13,717 nt of DNA from Blautia sp. (lineage in GTDB: Bacteria > Bacillota > Clostridia > Lachnospirales > Lachnospiraceae). Of the stretch, positions 1 to 6,170 are shown one piece after another. The notes below the pieces were generated by a model that ran no database searches, was not told the origin of the DNA, and saw only the letters and a program-made list of their open reading frames with translations. A program made the position numbers and the translations under genes. Positions within the stretch are counted from its first letter, which is position 1, and every line of letters begins with the position of its first letter. The stretch covers positions 1 to 13,717 of the forward strand of contig JAFOJB010000528.1 of the NCBI GenBank assembly GCA_017420455.1, read 5' to 3'.

Positions 1-196
1 TGAGCCAGTGTTCCGGCCGCTTAGAGTATCCGCATTCTAGAGCCCGGAGCTGCGGACAAACCTGTATCCCCGTTCCGGAAGAGGCGTGTCCCAGGCCAGG
101 TGTCAGGAGCAGTCAGCCGGGACGGAACCGCCTGCCGCAGAGCTCTTCCCCGTCCGCTGTAAAAAATCCTCCAGATATGAAATGTTCACAGAATGT
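1..196. other. left-edge non-coding stretch upstream of xth
   Basis: I see no recognisable gene here. One + strand frame is open from the window edge to a TAA at 204-206, but its translation is a Cys/Pro/Ser/Arg-rich string with no domain I recognise, and it runs into the xth promoter. It is most likely chance openness in GC-rich sequence, though the tail of an upstream gene cannot be excluded. No T-tract terminator is evident. Confidence 0.4.
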
Positions 197-227
197 TTTA
201 CACTAATGTACTGAAACGTGCTATAAT
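197..227 (+). promoter_or_regulatory. extended -10 promoter for the xth operon
   Basis: A perfect TATAAT lies at 222-227, preceded by TGC (219-221), which makes an extended -10 element. Upstream is TTTACA at 197-202 (19-bp spacer); the overlapping TACACT at 199-204 would give 17 bp. The surrounding DNA is AT-rich, unlike the GC-rich sequence before it. Transcription would start near 234, leaving a leader of about 65 nt before the xth start at 299. Confidence 0.8.
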
Positions 228-298
228 ATACAAAGTATTTTTGGAAGAAACATGATACGATCGGAAAAATGACCACTGCAGAAAAGGAAGAGAAGAAA

Positions 299-1054
299 AT
301 GAAATTGGTTTCATGGAATGTAAACGGGATAAGAGCCTGCCTGACCAAAGGCTTCCTGGAGAGCGTTAATTCGCTGGATCCTGATGTCATCTGCCTGCAG
401 GAAACAAAATGCCAGAAAGGCCAGGTAGAAGTAGAACTGCCGGGGTACCACATGTACTGGAACTATGCCAGCCGGAAGGGCTATTCCGGGACAGCGCTTT
501 TCTCCAGAACCGAACCGGAAGAAGTAACCTGCGGCCTGGGAATCGAAGAACACGATAAAGAAGGGCGGGTCATCACCGCTTCCTTCAGAGATTTCCATCT
601 CGTCACCGTCTATACCCCCAACTCCCAGGAAGGCCTGAAAAGACTGGAATACCGGCAGATATGGGAAAAAGATTTCCTGGCATACCTTTTAAAACTCCAG
701 GAAACAAAACCAGTGATCTGCTGCGGAGACATGAACGTCGCACACAAAGAGATCGACCTGAAAAACCCCAAAACCAACCACATGAACGCAGGGTTCACAG
801 ACGAAGAACGCGAATGCTTTTCCAGGGTGCTGGAAGCCGGTTTTATCGATACCTTCCGCTATTTTTACCCCGATCAGGCTGAAATCTACTCCTGGTGGTC
901 CTACCGCTTTAAGGCCAGAGAAAAAAATGCGGGATGGAGGATCGATTATTTCCTGACATCACCCTCTCTGAAAGAAAGACTCGTAGACGCAAAAATCCAC
1001 ACACAGATCCTGGGGTCAGACCACTGCCCCGTAGAACTGGATTTAAAGGATTAA
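299..1054 (+). CDS. xth: exodeoxyribonuclease III / AP endonuclease
   Basis: This is an Mg2+-dependent AP endonuclease and 3'-5' exonuclease of the exonuclease-endonuclease-phosphatase fold, which cuts abasic sites in base excision repair. The protein has 251 residues, normal for the ExoA/Xth family. It begins [13 protein letters not shown], which carries the conserved Asn7. Other visible active-site landmarks are LQETK (Glu35), YTPN (Tyr105), GDMN (Asp144, Asn146), RIDYF (Asp216) and the terminal GSDHCP (Asp241, His242). The start at 299 is preferred to the in-frame ATG at 269 because family proteins start at MKLVSWN and AAGGAAG (284-290) sits 8 nt upstream. It is the first gene of a tight cluster; the next gene begins 14 bp after its stop. 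All catalytic residues appear intact. Confidence 0.96.
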   Translation: MKLVSWNVNGIRACLTKGFLESVNSLDPDVICLQETKCQKGQVEVELPGYHMYWNYASRKGYSGTALFSRTEPEEVTCGLGIEEHDKEGRVITASFRDFHLVTVYTPNSQEGLKRLEYRQIWEKDFLAYLLKLQETKPVICCGDMNVAHKEIDLKNPKTNHMNAGFTDEERECFSRVLEAGFIDTFRYFYPDQAEIYSWWSYRFKAREKNAGWRIDYFLTSPSLKERLVDAKIHTQILGSDHCPVELDLKD

Positions 1055-1068
1055 AACAGGAGGATCCC

Positions 1069-2940
1069 ATGACAGACCGAGGACAGAATTTAAGGATAAA
1101 AAAAGGTTTTATCCTGCAGAATGGGATAAACCTTCTGGAAGGAGGATACAATTTTACCATGGAAGCCCCTGAAAAGGCAGAGGTTTCCCTCCTCCTGTAC
1201 AGGAAAAACGCCAGAAAGCCAATGAAGGAAATCCCGCTGACAGAGGAATACCGTCAGGGCAGGATCCGTTCCGTCCGTGTAGAAGGACTGGAAGCAGACA
1301 GCTTCGAATACAATTACCGGATCAACGGCAAAGTATGTCCGGACCCAAGAGCCAGAGTATTCTGCGGACGGGAAAAGTTCGGGACACCCTGGAACAAGGA
1401 CGAACACGCATTCCGCTGCGGACTTCTTCCTGCGGACGATTTCGACTGGGAAGATGAAACTCCGCCCCGGATTCCCTACGAGGATATGATCCTGTACAAG
1501 CTTCAGGTACGGGGCTACACAAAGCAGATGAACACCGTGACAGCATCAAAAAGAGGAACCTTCGCAGGCCTCGTCGAGATGATCCCCTACTGGAAAGGCC
1601 TGGGCGTCAATGCCATTGAACTGATGCCCTGTTATGAGTTTCAGGAAGTTTCAAAGGATACCCTGCCGGAAGGGATGGTTTCCCTGCGGAACAAAGAGAA
1701 CAAGGTCAACTGCTGGGGATATATTTCCGGATACTATTTCGCTCCGAAAAGATCCTTCTGCGCCGGCACATCCCCGGAAAATGAATTCCGGGAACTGATC
1801 AAGGCCCTGCACAGGGAAGGCATGGAATGCATTATGGAGTTCTATTTCCCACAGGGAACCAATGCGGTATATGCCCTTTCTGCCATGCAGTTCTGGAAAC
1901 TCTTTTATCATGTGGACGGCTTCCACATCCAGGGCGACGGCTTCCCCATCCGGATGGCACTGGAGGACGGTCTTCTTTCAGAAACGAAAATGATGGCCCA
2001 GGATTTCGATTTCCAGGGCTTTTACGGAAATGAACCGCCCCAGGTCAAAAGCAGCGCCATCGTGAACAGAGGCTTTCTGGAGGATATGCGGCGTTTCCTG
2101 AAAAGCGATGAAGAGATGGTGGGAAAAGCCATCTATCACATGCGGCACAATTCCAGAAACTACGGCATCGTCAATTATATCACCTCCCAGGACGGTTTCA
2201 CACTGCAGGACCTGGTATCCTACAATTACAGGCATAATGAGGAAAACGGCGAAAACAACCAGGACGGAAGCTCCTACAACTATTCCTGGAACTGCGGCGT
2301 AGAAGGACCTACCCGGAAAGCGCAGATCCTGAAAATACGGGAACGTCAGAAAAAGAATGCCATGCTTCTGCTCCTGCTTTCCCAGGGGACCCCCATGATC
2401 TACGGAGGAGACGAGTTCGGCAACAGCCAGAAGGGCAATAACAACGCCTGGTGCCAGGACAATCCCACAGGCTGGACAGACTGGAAGTCTGAGAAAAAGA
2501 ACGAAGCCTTCGAAAACTTCGTCCGTCAGGCCATTGCCTTCCGGAAGGAGCATCCCATACTGCACATGAAAGAAGAGCTTCGGGGAAGCGATTACCTGGC
2601 AAAAGGAACTCCGGATATCTCTCTTCACGGGGAACGGGCATATTATGTAAGCTATGACAATACCAGCAGGATGTTCGGGATAATGTACAATGAATCCTAC
2701 GCCTGCACGGAAAATAAGGAGGAAGACTCCAGAGAATATCTGTATATCGCCTGCAATTTCCACTGGGAGAACCGGCAGCTTGCCCTGCCGAACCTCCCGT
2801 CCGGCGTCTGCTGGAGGAAAGTAGCGGATACCATGGAATCGGAGACCTTTCTTTCTGAGCCGGTACCGGTACAGGAGAAAAATGTATTCTGCGGACCCAG
2901 ATCTGTCCTGATCCTTCTGGGAAGAGAGGAAGGAAAATGA
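1069..2940 (+). CDS. GlgX/isoamylase-like GH13 protein, predicted catalytically dead
   Basis: The 623-residue protein has the layout of bacterial glycogen-debranching/isoamylase GH13 enzymes. An N-terminal beta-rich CBM48-like part covers roughly residues 1-110, followed by a (beta/alpha)8 barrel and a C-terminal beta domain. Diagnostic blocks are well kept: GFTLQDLVSYN (about 376-386), the following HNEENGENNQDG, SWNCGVEGPT, and GTPMIYGGDEFGNSQKGNNN. The four GH13 catalytic blocks are not. Region I, normally DVVxNH, reads EFYFPQ (257-262). Region II, normally GFRFD, reads GFHIQ (284-288), so the Asp nucleophile is Gln288. The region III acid/base Glu is Gln311 (MMAQDFD). The region IV HD is QD (374-375). 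I infer a non-hydrolytic role such as glucan binding or regulation. ATG 1069 is chosen because AGGAGG lies at 1058-1063; the longer frame back to 934 overlaps xth. The gene overlaps the next by ATGA. Confidence 0.9.
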   Translation: MTDRGQNLRIKKGFILQNGINLLEGGYNFTMEAPEKAEVSLLLYRKNARKPMKEIPLTEEYRQGRIRSVRVEGLEADSFEYNYRINGKVCPDPRARVFCGREKFGTPWNKDEHAFRCGLLPADDFDWEDETPPRIPYEDMILYKLQVRGYTKQMNTVTASKRGTFAGLVEMIPYWKGLGVNAIELMPCYEFQEVSKDTLPEGMVSLRNKENKVNCWGYISGYYFAPKRSFCAGTSPENEFRELIKALHREGMECIMEFYFPQGTNAVYALSAMQFWKLFYHVDGFHIQGDGFPIRMALEDGLLSETKMMAQDFDFQGFYGNEPPQVKSSAIVNRGFLEDMRRFLKSDEEMVGKAIYHMRHNSRNYGIVNYITSQDGFTLQDLVSYNYRHNEENGENNQDGSSYNYSWNCGVEGPTRKAQILKIRERQKKNAMLLLLLSQGTPMIYGGDEFGNSQKGNNNAWCQDNPTGWTDWKSEKKNEAFENFVRQAIAFRKEHPILHMKEELRGSDYLAKGTPDISLHGERAYYVSYDNTSRMFGIMYNESYACTENKEEDSREYLYIACNFHWENRQLALPNLPSGVCWRKVADTMESETFLSEPVPVQEKNVFCGPRSVLILLGREEGK

Positions 2941-3506
2941 AAGCGATCGACCATTTCAGGACTATCACAAAGCACCATATCCTGGTCAGGAATTACTGCT
3001 TCCGGGCAGGGATGTACTGGCAGGGGCTGACCCACGACCTTTCCAAGTATTCCCCGGCAGAGTTCCTGGTGGGGTGCCGGTACTATCAGGGAAACAGGAG
3101 CCCAAACAACGCGGAACGGGAAGCCACCGGCGTCTCTATGGCCTGGCTGCATCACAAAGGCAGGAACCGGCACCACTTCGAACACTGGGTAGATTATTCG
3201 CTGGATCCGGACTATGTCATCATGGGCGCCAGAATGCCGAAAAAATACATCGCCGAGATGGCGATAGACCGGATCAGCGCCTCCCGGATCTACATGGGAG
3301 ACAGCTACACCAATGCCTGCCCGCTGGAGTACTTCCTGAAAAGCAGGGACAAGCTCTGGTTTGTGGAAAAGCATACCAAAAAAGAGCTTGAGGGGCTTCT
3401 GCGGATTCTGGACCGGTATGGGGAGGACTGCCTCTTACGGTATATCCGATACGGATATCTGAAGGGAATTTCCTGGAAACAGTATAAAAATAAAAATAAC
3501 TATTGA
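2937..3506 (+). CDS. DUF5662-like His/Asp-rich protein
   Basis: This is a 189-residue, probably cytoplasmic protein with no signal peptide or membrane segment. It resembles the uncharacterised DUF5662 family of Clostridia; I assign the family from memory of its LTHDLSKYSP and LHHKGRNRHHFEHW signatures. Visible potential metal ligands are His13-His14, His33-Asp34, His72-His73, His79-His80, Glu82-His83 and Asp111. The order H...HD...HH...HH...D is reminiscent of HD-type metal phosphohydrolases, but that is inference. The start codon overlaps the GH13 stop as ATGA (2937-2940), with a purine-rich GGAAGG-type RBS just upstream, so translational coupling is likely. The stop codon overlaps the putP -35 element. 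The function is unknown. Confidence 0.85.
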   Translation: MKAIDHFRTITKHHILVRNYCFRAGMYWQGLTHDLSKYSPAEFLVGCRYYQGNRSPNNAEREATGVSMAWLHHKGRNRHHFEHWVDYSLDPDYVIMGARMPKKYIAEMAIDRISASRIYMGDSYTNACPLEYFLKSRDKLWFVEKHTKKELEGLLRILDRYGEDCLLRYIRYGYLKGISWKQYKNKNNY

Positions 3507-3531
3507 ACATCACGCGGTAATGTGCTAAAGT
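3503..3531 (+). promoter_or_regulatory. putP promoter
   Basis: TTGAAC at 3503-3508 and TAAAGT at 3526-3531 are separated by exactly 17 bp. A TGC at 3523-3525 makes an extended -10. The -35 box lies across the stop codon of the upstream gene (TGA 3504-3506). Each hexamer matches consensus at 4 of 6 positions, so the TG extension probably matters. Transcription would start near 3538, giving a leader of about 68 nt. Confidence 0.65.
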
Positions 3532-3556
3532 GTAAAAATGAAAATTTTAACACAAT

Positions 3557-3579
3557 GGAGCCGGGAAAGAACCGGCTCC
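3557..3579 (+). promoter_or_regulatory. 5' leader hairpin of putP
   Basis: A perfect 8-bp inverted repeat, GGAGCCGG (3557-3564) and CCGGCTCC (3572-3579), encloses a 7-nt purine loop, GAAAGAA. It lies between the promoter and the RBS (AGGAGG at 3593-3598). No T-tract follows, so it is not an intrinsic terminator. It could stabilise the mRNA or bind a regulator. Confidence 0.55.
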
Positions 3580-3605
3580 GCCCATGTGGGAGAGGAGGAC
3601 ACCCC

Positions 3606-5144
3606 TTGAGCAGCACAAACACCATCGTTCTATTGGCCTTTGCGGTCTATCTTCTTCTGATGATCGTCATCGGCGCATTCTACATGAGATCTACCAACAG
3701 TACAGAGGATTATTTCCTTGGAGGCCGCGGCCTGAATGCCTGGGTAGCGGCGCTTTCCGCCCAGGCTTCGGATATGAGCGGCTGGCTTCTTATGGGCCTT
3801 CCCGGCGCTATCTATGCCATGGGAACAGGACAGGTCTGGATTGCTGTAGGTTTGTTTATCGGAACGGTACTGAACTGGCTTTTTGTTTCGGTACCGCTCA
3901 GAAGGTATACCATTGCGGCCAACAATTCCCTGACCCTTCCGGAATTCTTTGAAAACCGCTATCGTGACAGAAAGAAGATACTGCTTCTGGTATCCTCCAT
4001 CATGATCGTCATTTTCTTCCTGGTCTACACTGCGTCCGCTCTGGCCGCCGGCGGCAAGCTTTTCAACACTGTTTTCGGACTGGATTATCATGTGGCTCTG
4101 GTGGTTGGCAGCACCGTTATTCTCTGCTATACCCTGATGGGAGGCTTTAAAGCGGTCTGCACCACAGACCTGATCCAGGGTATGCTGATGCTGATCGGTC
4201 TTCTGGCGGTTCCCATCGTGGCCTTTTCCATGATGGAAGGCAATCTTTCGGAGCTGATCACCCAGAGCGGGACTCCCGGCGGCGCCTCTTCCTTTTTGAA
4301 TCCCTTCATGAACGGAGAACGCCCCTACACCTTTGTGGAGATCTTCTCACAGCTTGCCTGGGGCTTCGGTTACTGCGGGATGCCGCATATCCTGGTAAGG
4401 TTCATGGCAGTCAGGAGCGACCAGGAGCTGAAAAAATCCAAGACGATCGCGATCATCTGGGTATTCCTTTCTCTTGGAGCAGCCTGCTTCATCGGCGTGA
4501 TCGGCCGTGCTTATCTGATGCCCATCATTCTCGGAACAGAGGGACAGGCTTCCTCGGAAAGCGTGTTTATCGAGCTGATCACAAAACTTTTCTCCGACCA
4601 TCTGGGGATCCCCTTCGTCGGAGGAATCTTCCTCTGCGGAATCCTGGCAGCTATCATGTCCACCGCAGACTCCCAGCTGCTGGTCACGGCTTCCGCTGTT
4701 TCCGAGGACCTGTATCACAGCTTTATCAATAAGAAGGCCGAGCAGAATAAGGTGCTGCAGATCAGCCGTATCACCGTTGTGGCGGTAGCCCTGCTTGCCT
4801 TCATCATTGCCTGGAATCCGGAGAGCAGCGTCATGAACCTGGTATCCAACGCCTGGGCCGGCCTTGGGGCCTCCTTCGGTCCCATCGTGCTCATGTCCCT
4901 GTTCTGGAGAAGGACCAACCTGCCTGGCGCAGTGGCCGGTATCGTAGCCGGCGGCGGCGCGGTAATCCTCTGGGACTATATCCCCCTTGTAGGCGGAAAG
5001 ACCCTTGGAAGCGCGACAGGCCTTTATTCTCTGGCAGTCGGATTCTTCTTCAGCATTCTGATGATCGTGATCGTGAGTCTTGCGACCCCCGCTCCGGCAG
5101 CAGAGATCACAGAGGAATTTGACAGAGTAAAAGCCATGAAGTAA
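3606..5144 (+). CDS. putP: sodium/proline symporter
   Basis: This is a sodium:solute symporter of the SSSF family, PutP type, an integral membrane protein that couples proline uptake to the Na+ gradient. It has 512 residues (E. coli PutP has 502) and is hydrophobic throughout, with many transmembrane helices. The first helix starts around residue 5. The signature ASDMSGWLLMGLPG at about 54-67 contains Asp56 and Ser58, matching PutP Asp55 and Ser57 of the Na+/proline site. Ser352-Thr353 in MSTADSQLL matches the PutP Na+-site Ser/Thr pair. SEDLY follows in the usual place. The start is the TTG at 3606: AGGAGG lies 7 nt upstream at 3593-3598, and the protein then begins next to helix 1. The upstream GTG at 3522 falls inside the promoter. 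The gene has its own promoter and terminator and appears monocistronic. The proline substrate is inferred from family resemblance. Confidence 0.93.
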   Translation: MSSTNTIVLLAFAVYLLLMIVIGAFYMRSTNSTEDYFLGGRGLNAWVAALSAQASDMSGWLLMGLPGAIYAMGTGQVWIAVGLFIGTVLNWLFVSVPLRRYTIAANNSLTLPEFFENRYRDRKKILLLVSSIMIVIFFLVYTASALAAGGKLFNTVFGLDYHVALVVGSTVILCYTLMGGFKAVCTTDLIQGMLMLIGLLAVPIVAFSMMEGNLSELITQSGTPGGASSFLNPFMNGERPYTFVEIFSQLAWGFGYCGMPHILVRFMAVRSDQELKKSKTIAIIWVFLSLGAACFIGVIGRAYLMPIILGTEGQASSESVFIELITKLFSDHLGIPFVGGIFLCGILAAIMSTADSQLLVTASAVSEDLYHSFINKKAEQNKVLQISRITVVAVALLAFIIAWNPESSVMNLVSNAWAGLGASFGPIVLMSLFWRRTNLPGAVAGIVAGGGAVILWDYIPLVGGKTLGSATGLYSLAVGFFFSILMIVIVSLATPAPAAEITEEFDRVKAMK

Positions 5145-5169
5145 GGAACTACCAATTTTACCCGAGATG

Positions 5170-5178
5170 TGTTATGAT
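5170..5178 (+). promoter_or_regulatory. possible extended -10 element
   Basis: TGT followed by TATGAT (5173-5178) matches an extended -10 promoter, but I see no convincing -35 box at the right distance. If active it would start transcription near 5185, inside the terminator hairpin, and transcribe the structured repeat region. It may be chance. Confidence 0.25.
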
Positions 5179-5179
5179 A

Positions 5180-5211
5180 GGTGTGCCGCCAACGCAGCGG
5201 CGCACCTTTTT
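5180..5211 (+). terminator. rho-independent terminator of putP
   Basis: GGTGTGCCGC (5180-5189) pairs with GCGGCGCACC (5197-5206) over 10 bp with one G-U wobble and a 7-nt loop, followed directly by TTTTT (5207-5211). It lies 35 bp after the putP stop codon. Confidence 0.85.
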
Positions 5212-5216
5212 GTGTG

Positions 5217-5256
5217 CGATAAAGCCGCCAGACGTGCGCCGTGCTTGCACGAGCGC
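5217..5256. repeat. 40-bp intergenic repeat, copy 1
   Basis: This 40-bp segment starts CGATAAAGCCGCCAGACGTG and is repeated at 5348-5387 with 38 of 40 identical bases (mismatches at 5245 and 5252). It forms most of the left arm and the loop of a large hairpin at 5224-5268. It lies outside any gene. Confidence 0.85.
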
Positions 5257-5268
5257 ACACCTGGCGGC
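5224..5268. repeat. large palindromic hairpin in the putP downstream region
   Basis: GCCGCCAG (5224-5231) pairs perfectly with CTGGCGGC (5261-5268). Inside this, the sequence keeps pairing through GTGCGC/GCGCAC and CGTGC/GCACG, with one mismatch and a one-base bulge, giving a stem of about 20 bp with a very small loop. No T-tract follows. Confidence 0.8.
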
Positions 5269-5311
5269 GAACGGTCATCGAAGGGTGTGCCCTGAGATGA
5301 GCGGTATCGCG

Positions 5312-5348
5312 GATCGGACAGGGGAGCGCATTTCTCCCCTGTCCGATC
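5312..5348. repeat. perfect 15-bp inverted repeat
   Basis: GATCGGACAGGGGAG (5312-5326) and CTCCCCTGTCCGATC (5334-5348) are exact reverse complements around a 7-nt loop, CGCATTT. There is no T-tract. The right arm abuts the second 40-bp repeat copy. Confidence 0.85.
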
Positions 5349-5400
5349 GATAAAGCCGCCAGACGTGCGCCGTGCCTGCACGGGCGCCGGATGTTTTTTT
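5348..5400. repeat. 40-bp intergenic repeat, copy 2, with T-tract
   Basis: The second copy spans 5348-5387. Its end folds as GCGC-CGTGC against GCACGGGCGC with a one-base bulge. Six bases later comes a run of seven T residues (5394-5400), so this copy could act as a weak terminator. The remainder of the gap up to 5442 shows nothing else recognisable. Confidence 0.75.
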
Positions 5401-5442
5401 GCACCGGATTCAGAAATAAGGTTCTGTCGGAAAAAACCTGTG

Positions 5443-5462
5443 CATGTGTTTATAGAAGAGGA
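5443..5462 (+). repeat. 20-bp leader/RBS element, copy 1
   Basis: CATGTGTTTATAGAAGAGGA here matches the sequence in front of era (9253-9272) at 19 of 20 positions. In both places its right end is the ribosome binding site. The downstream gene here starts at 5471, eight bases after the element. Confidence 0.6.
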
Positions 5463-5470
5463 GATTGTAA

Positions 5471-6058
5471 ATGGATACACCGACCATCGCCGCATATTAT
5501 AAAGAAGCTGACCCTATGAAGCGGAAGAAGCTTCTGGAGGAATCCATCGCCAATGGAGAAGATCCGGAAATGAACCGGATCCGTGAGGAGCTCTGGGAAA
5601 TCCGGTACAGGGAAAAGGGATATTCCGGCGGCCCGGAGAGGGCAGATGGCTTTCTGGGACTCTGGATGACCCTGGAATTCAACAGGAACGCCGGAAACAG
5701 GCTCTTCGGAAAAAAGAGCATAAAAAAAGACATCATGAAGCACCTTTCCAGACTCGAATTTGAGCGGTTCTGGAATGGAAGCGAAATGGAGAAGGAAGCC
5801 TTCTACCGGGAATGCTGCCATATGGTCTGGATATATATGCAGCTGTGCGAGACGGACAAGGCCTACAACACTTACCTGATGGGGCTTATGGGGATGAAGA
5901 AGGAGCAGTCGGAGAACAAGCTGATCCGGGATATCATTGAAACGGGCATAGAGCTTCCCGAAGTGATCGGGATGGGGACAGAACTGGAGGCCGTCACAAA
6001 AGCAGCCAGAGAGATGTTCGCCCTGAAATTCCCCCAGGAGGCCGGCAGCCTTCGATGA
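5471..6058 (+). CDS. uncharacterised soluble protein
   Basis: The 195-residue protein is charged and Glu/Lys-rich, predicted mostly helical, with no signal peptide or transmembrane helix. I do not recognise a functional domain; it may belong to a Lachnospiraceae-type DUF family (DUF6553 is a guess I cannot verify). Visible features are an N-terminal EADPMKRKKLLEESI helix, a central RADGFLGLWMTLEFNRNAGN segment (about 57-76), and a CCHMVWIYMQL segment in the middle third, with few aromatic clusters elsewhere. The ATG at 5471 is supported by AGAGGAG at 5457-5463, 7 nt away. Codon use and composition resemble the neighbours. The stop TGA overlaps the ATG of a possible 31-codon ORF. It precedes the M16C peptidase gene in the same orientation and is probably co-transcribed with it. 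Confidence 0.8.
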   Translation: MDTPTIAAYYKEADPMKRKKLLEESIANGEDPEMNRIREELWEIRYREKGYSGGPERADGFLGLWMTLEFNRNAGNRLFGKKSIKKDIMKHLSRLEFERFWNGSEMEKEAFYRECCHMVWIYMQLCETDKAYNTYLMGLMGMKKEQSENKLIRDIIETGIELPEVIGMGTELEAVTKAAREMFALKFPQEAGSLR

Positions 6059-6150
6059 AAGTAAAAAAGACGGCACCTGTTGATCAGGAACAGATGCTGC
6101 CGCTGCAGAAGGAACATTCAGCGGAGGGATGCCTTTCTGCACCGGAATGA
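6055..6150 (+). CDS. possible 31-residue small ORF
   Basis: The ATG at 6055 overlaps the preceding TGA as ATGA, and the frame runs to TGA at 6148-6150. AGGAGG at 6036-6041 lies 13 nt upstream, rather far. The product starts MKVKKTAPVDQEQ and is hydrophilic with no motif I know. The stop again forms ATGA with an in-frame alternative Met of the next gene (6147). It could be a coupling ORF, a short peptide, or an eroded C-terminal extension of the gene before it; coding status is unproven. Confidence 0.3.
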   Translation: MKVKKTAPVDQEQMLPLQKEHSAEGCLSAPE

Positions 6151-6170
6151 ATAAGAGGAGAAAAATCTTT

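Noticed and set aside
3..206. Frame open from the left edge as a possible C-terminal gene fragment
   Set aside because: The Cys/Pro/Arg-rich translation has no recognisable domain and it ends inside the xth promoter; openness can arise by chance in GC-rich DNA.
1978..2763. Long minus-strand frame opposite the GH13-like gene (and similarly 6444-8210 opposite the peptidase and 11044-12219 opposite glyQS)
   Set aside because: These mirror strongly conserved + strand proteins and result from codon bias; none has an RBS or a recognisable product.
3442..3458. ATATCCG/CGGATAT hairpin with a 3-nt loop near the end of the DUF5662-like gene
   Set aside because: It lies inside the coding sequence and is not followed by a T-tract, so it is not a terminator.
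5217..5387. CRISPR-like array
   Set aside because: There are only two copies of the 40-bp unit, separated by 91 bp that itself contains a palindrome; there is no regular spacer structure and no cas genes.
5024..5495. Minus-strand open frames across the putP 3' end and repeat region
   Set aside because: They have no RBS, translate the palindromic repeats into low-complexity Ala/Arg/Leu strings, and extend into the putP coding sequence.
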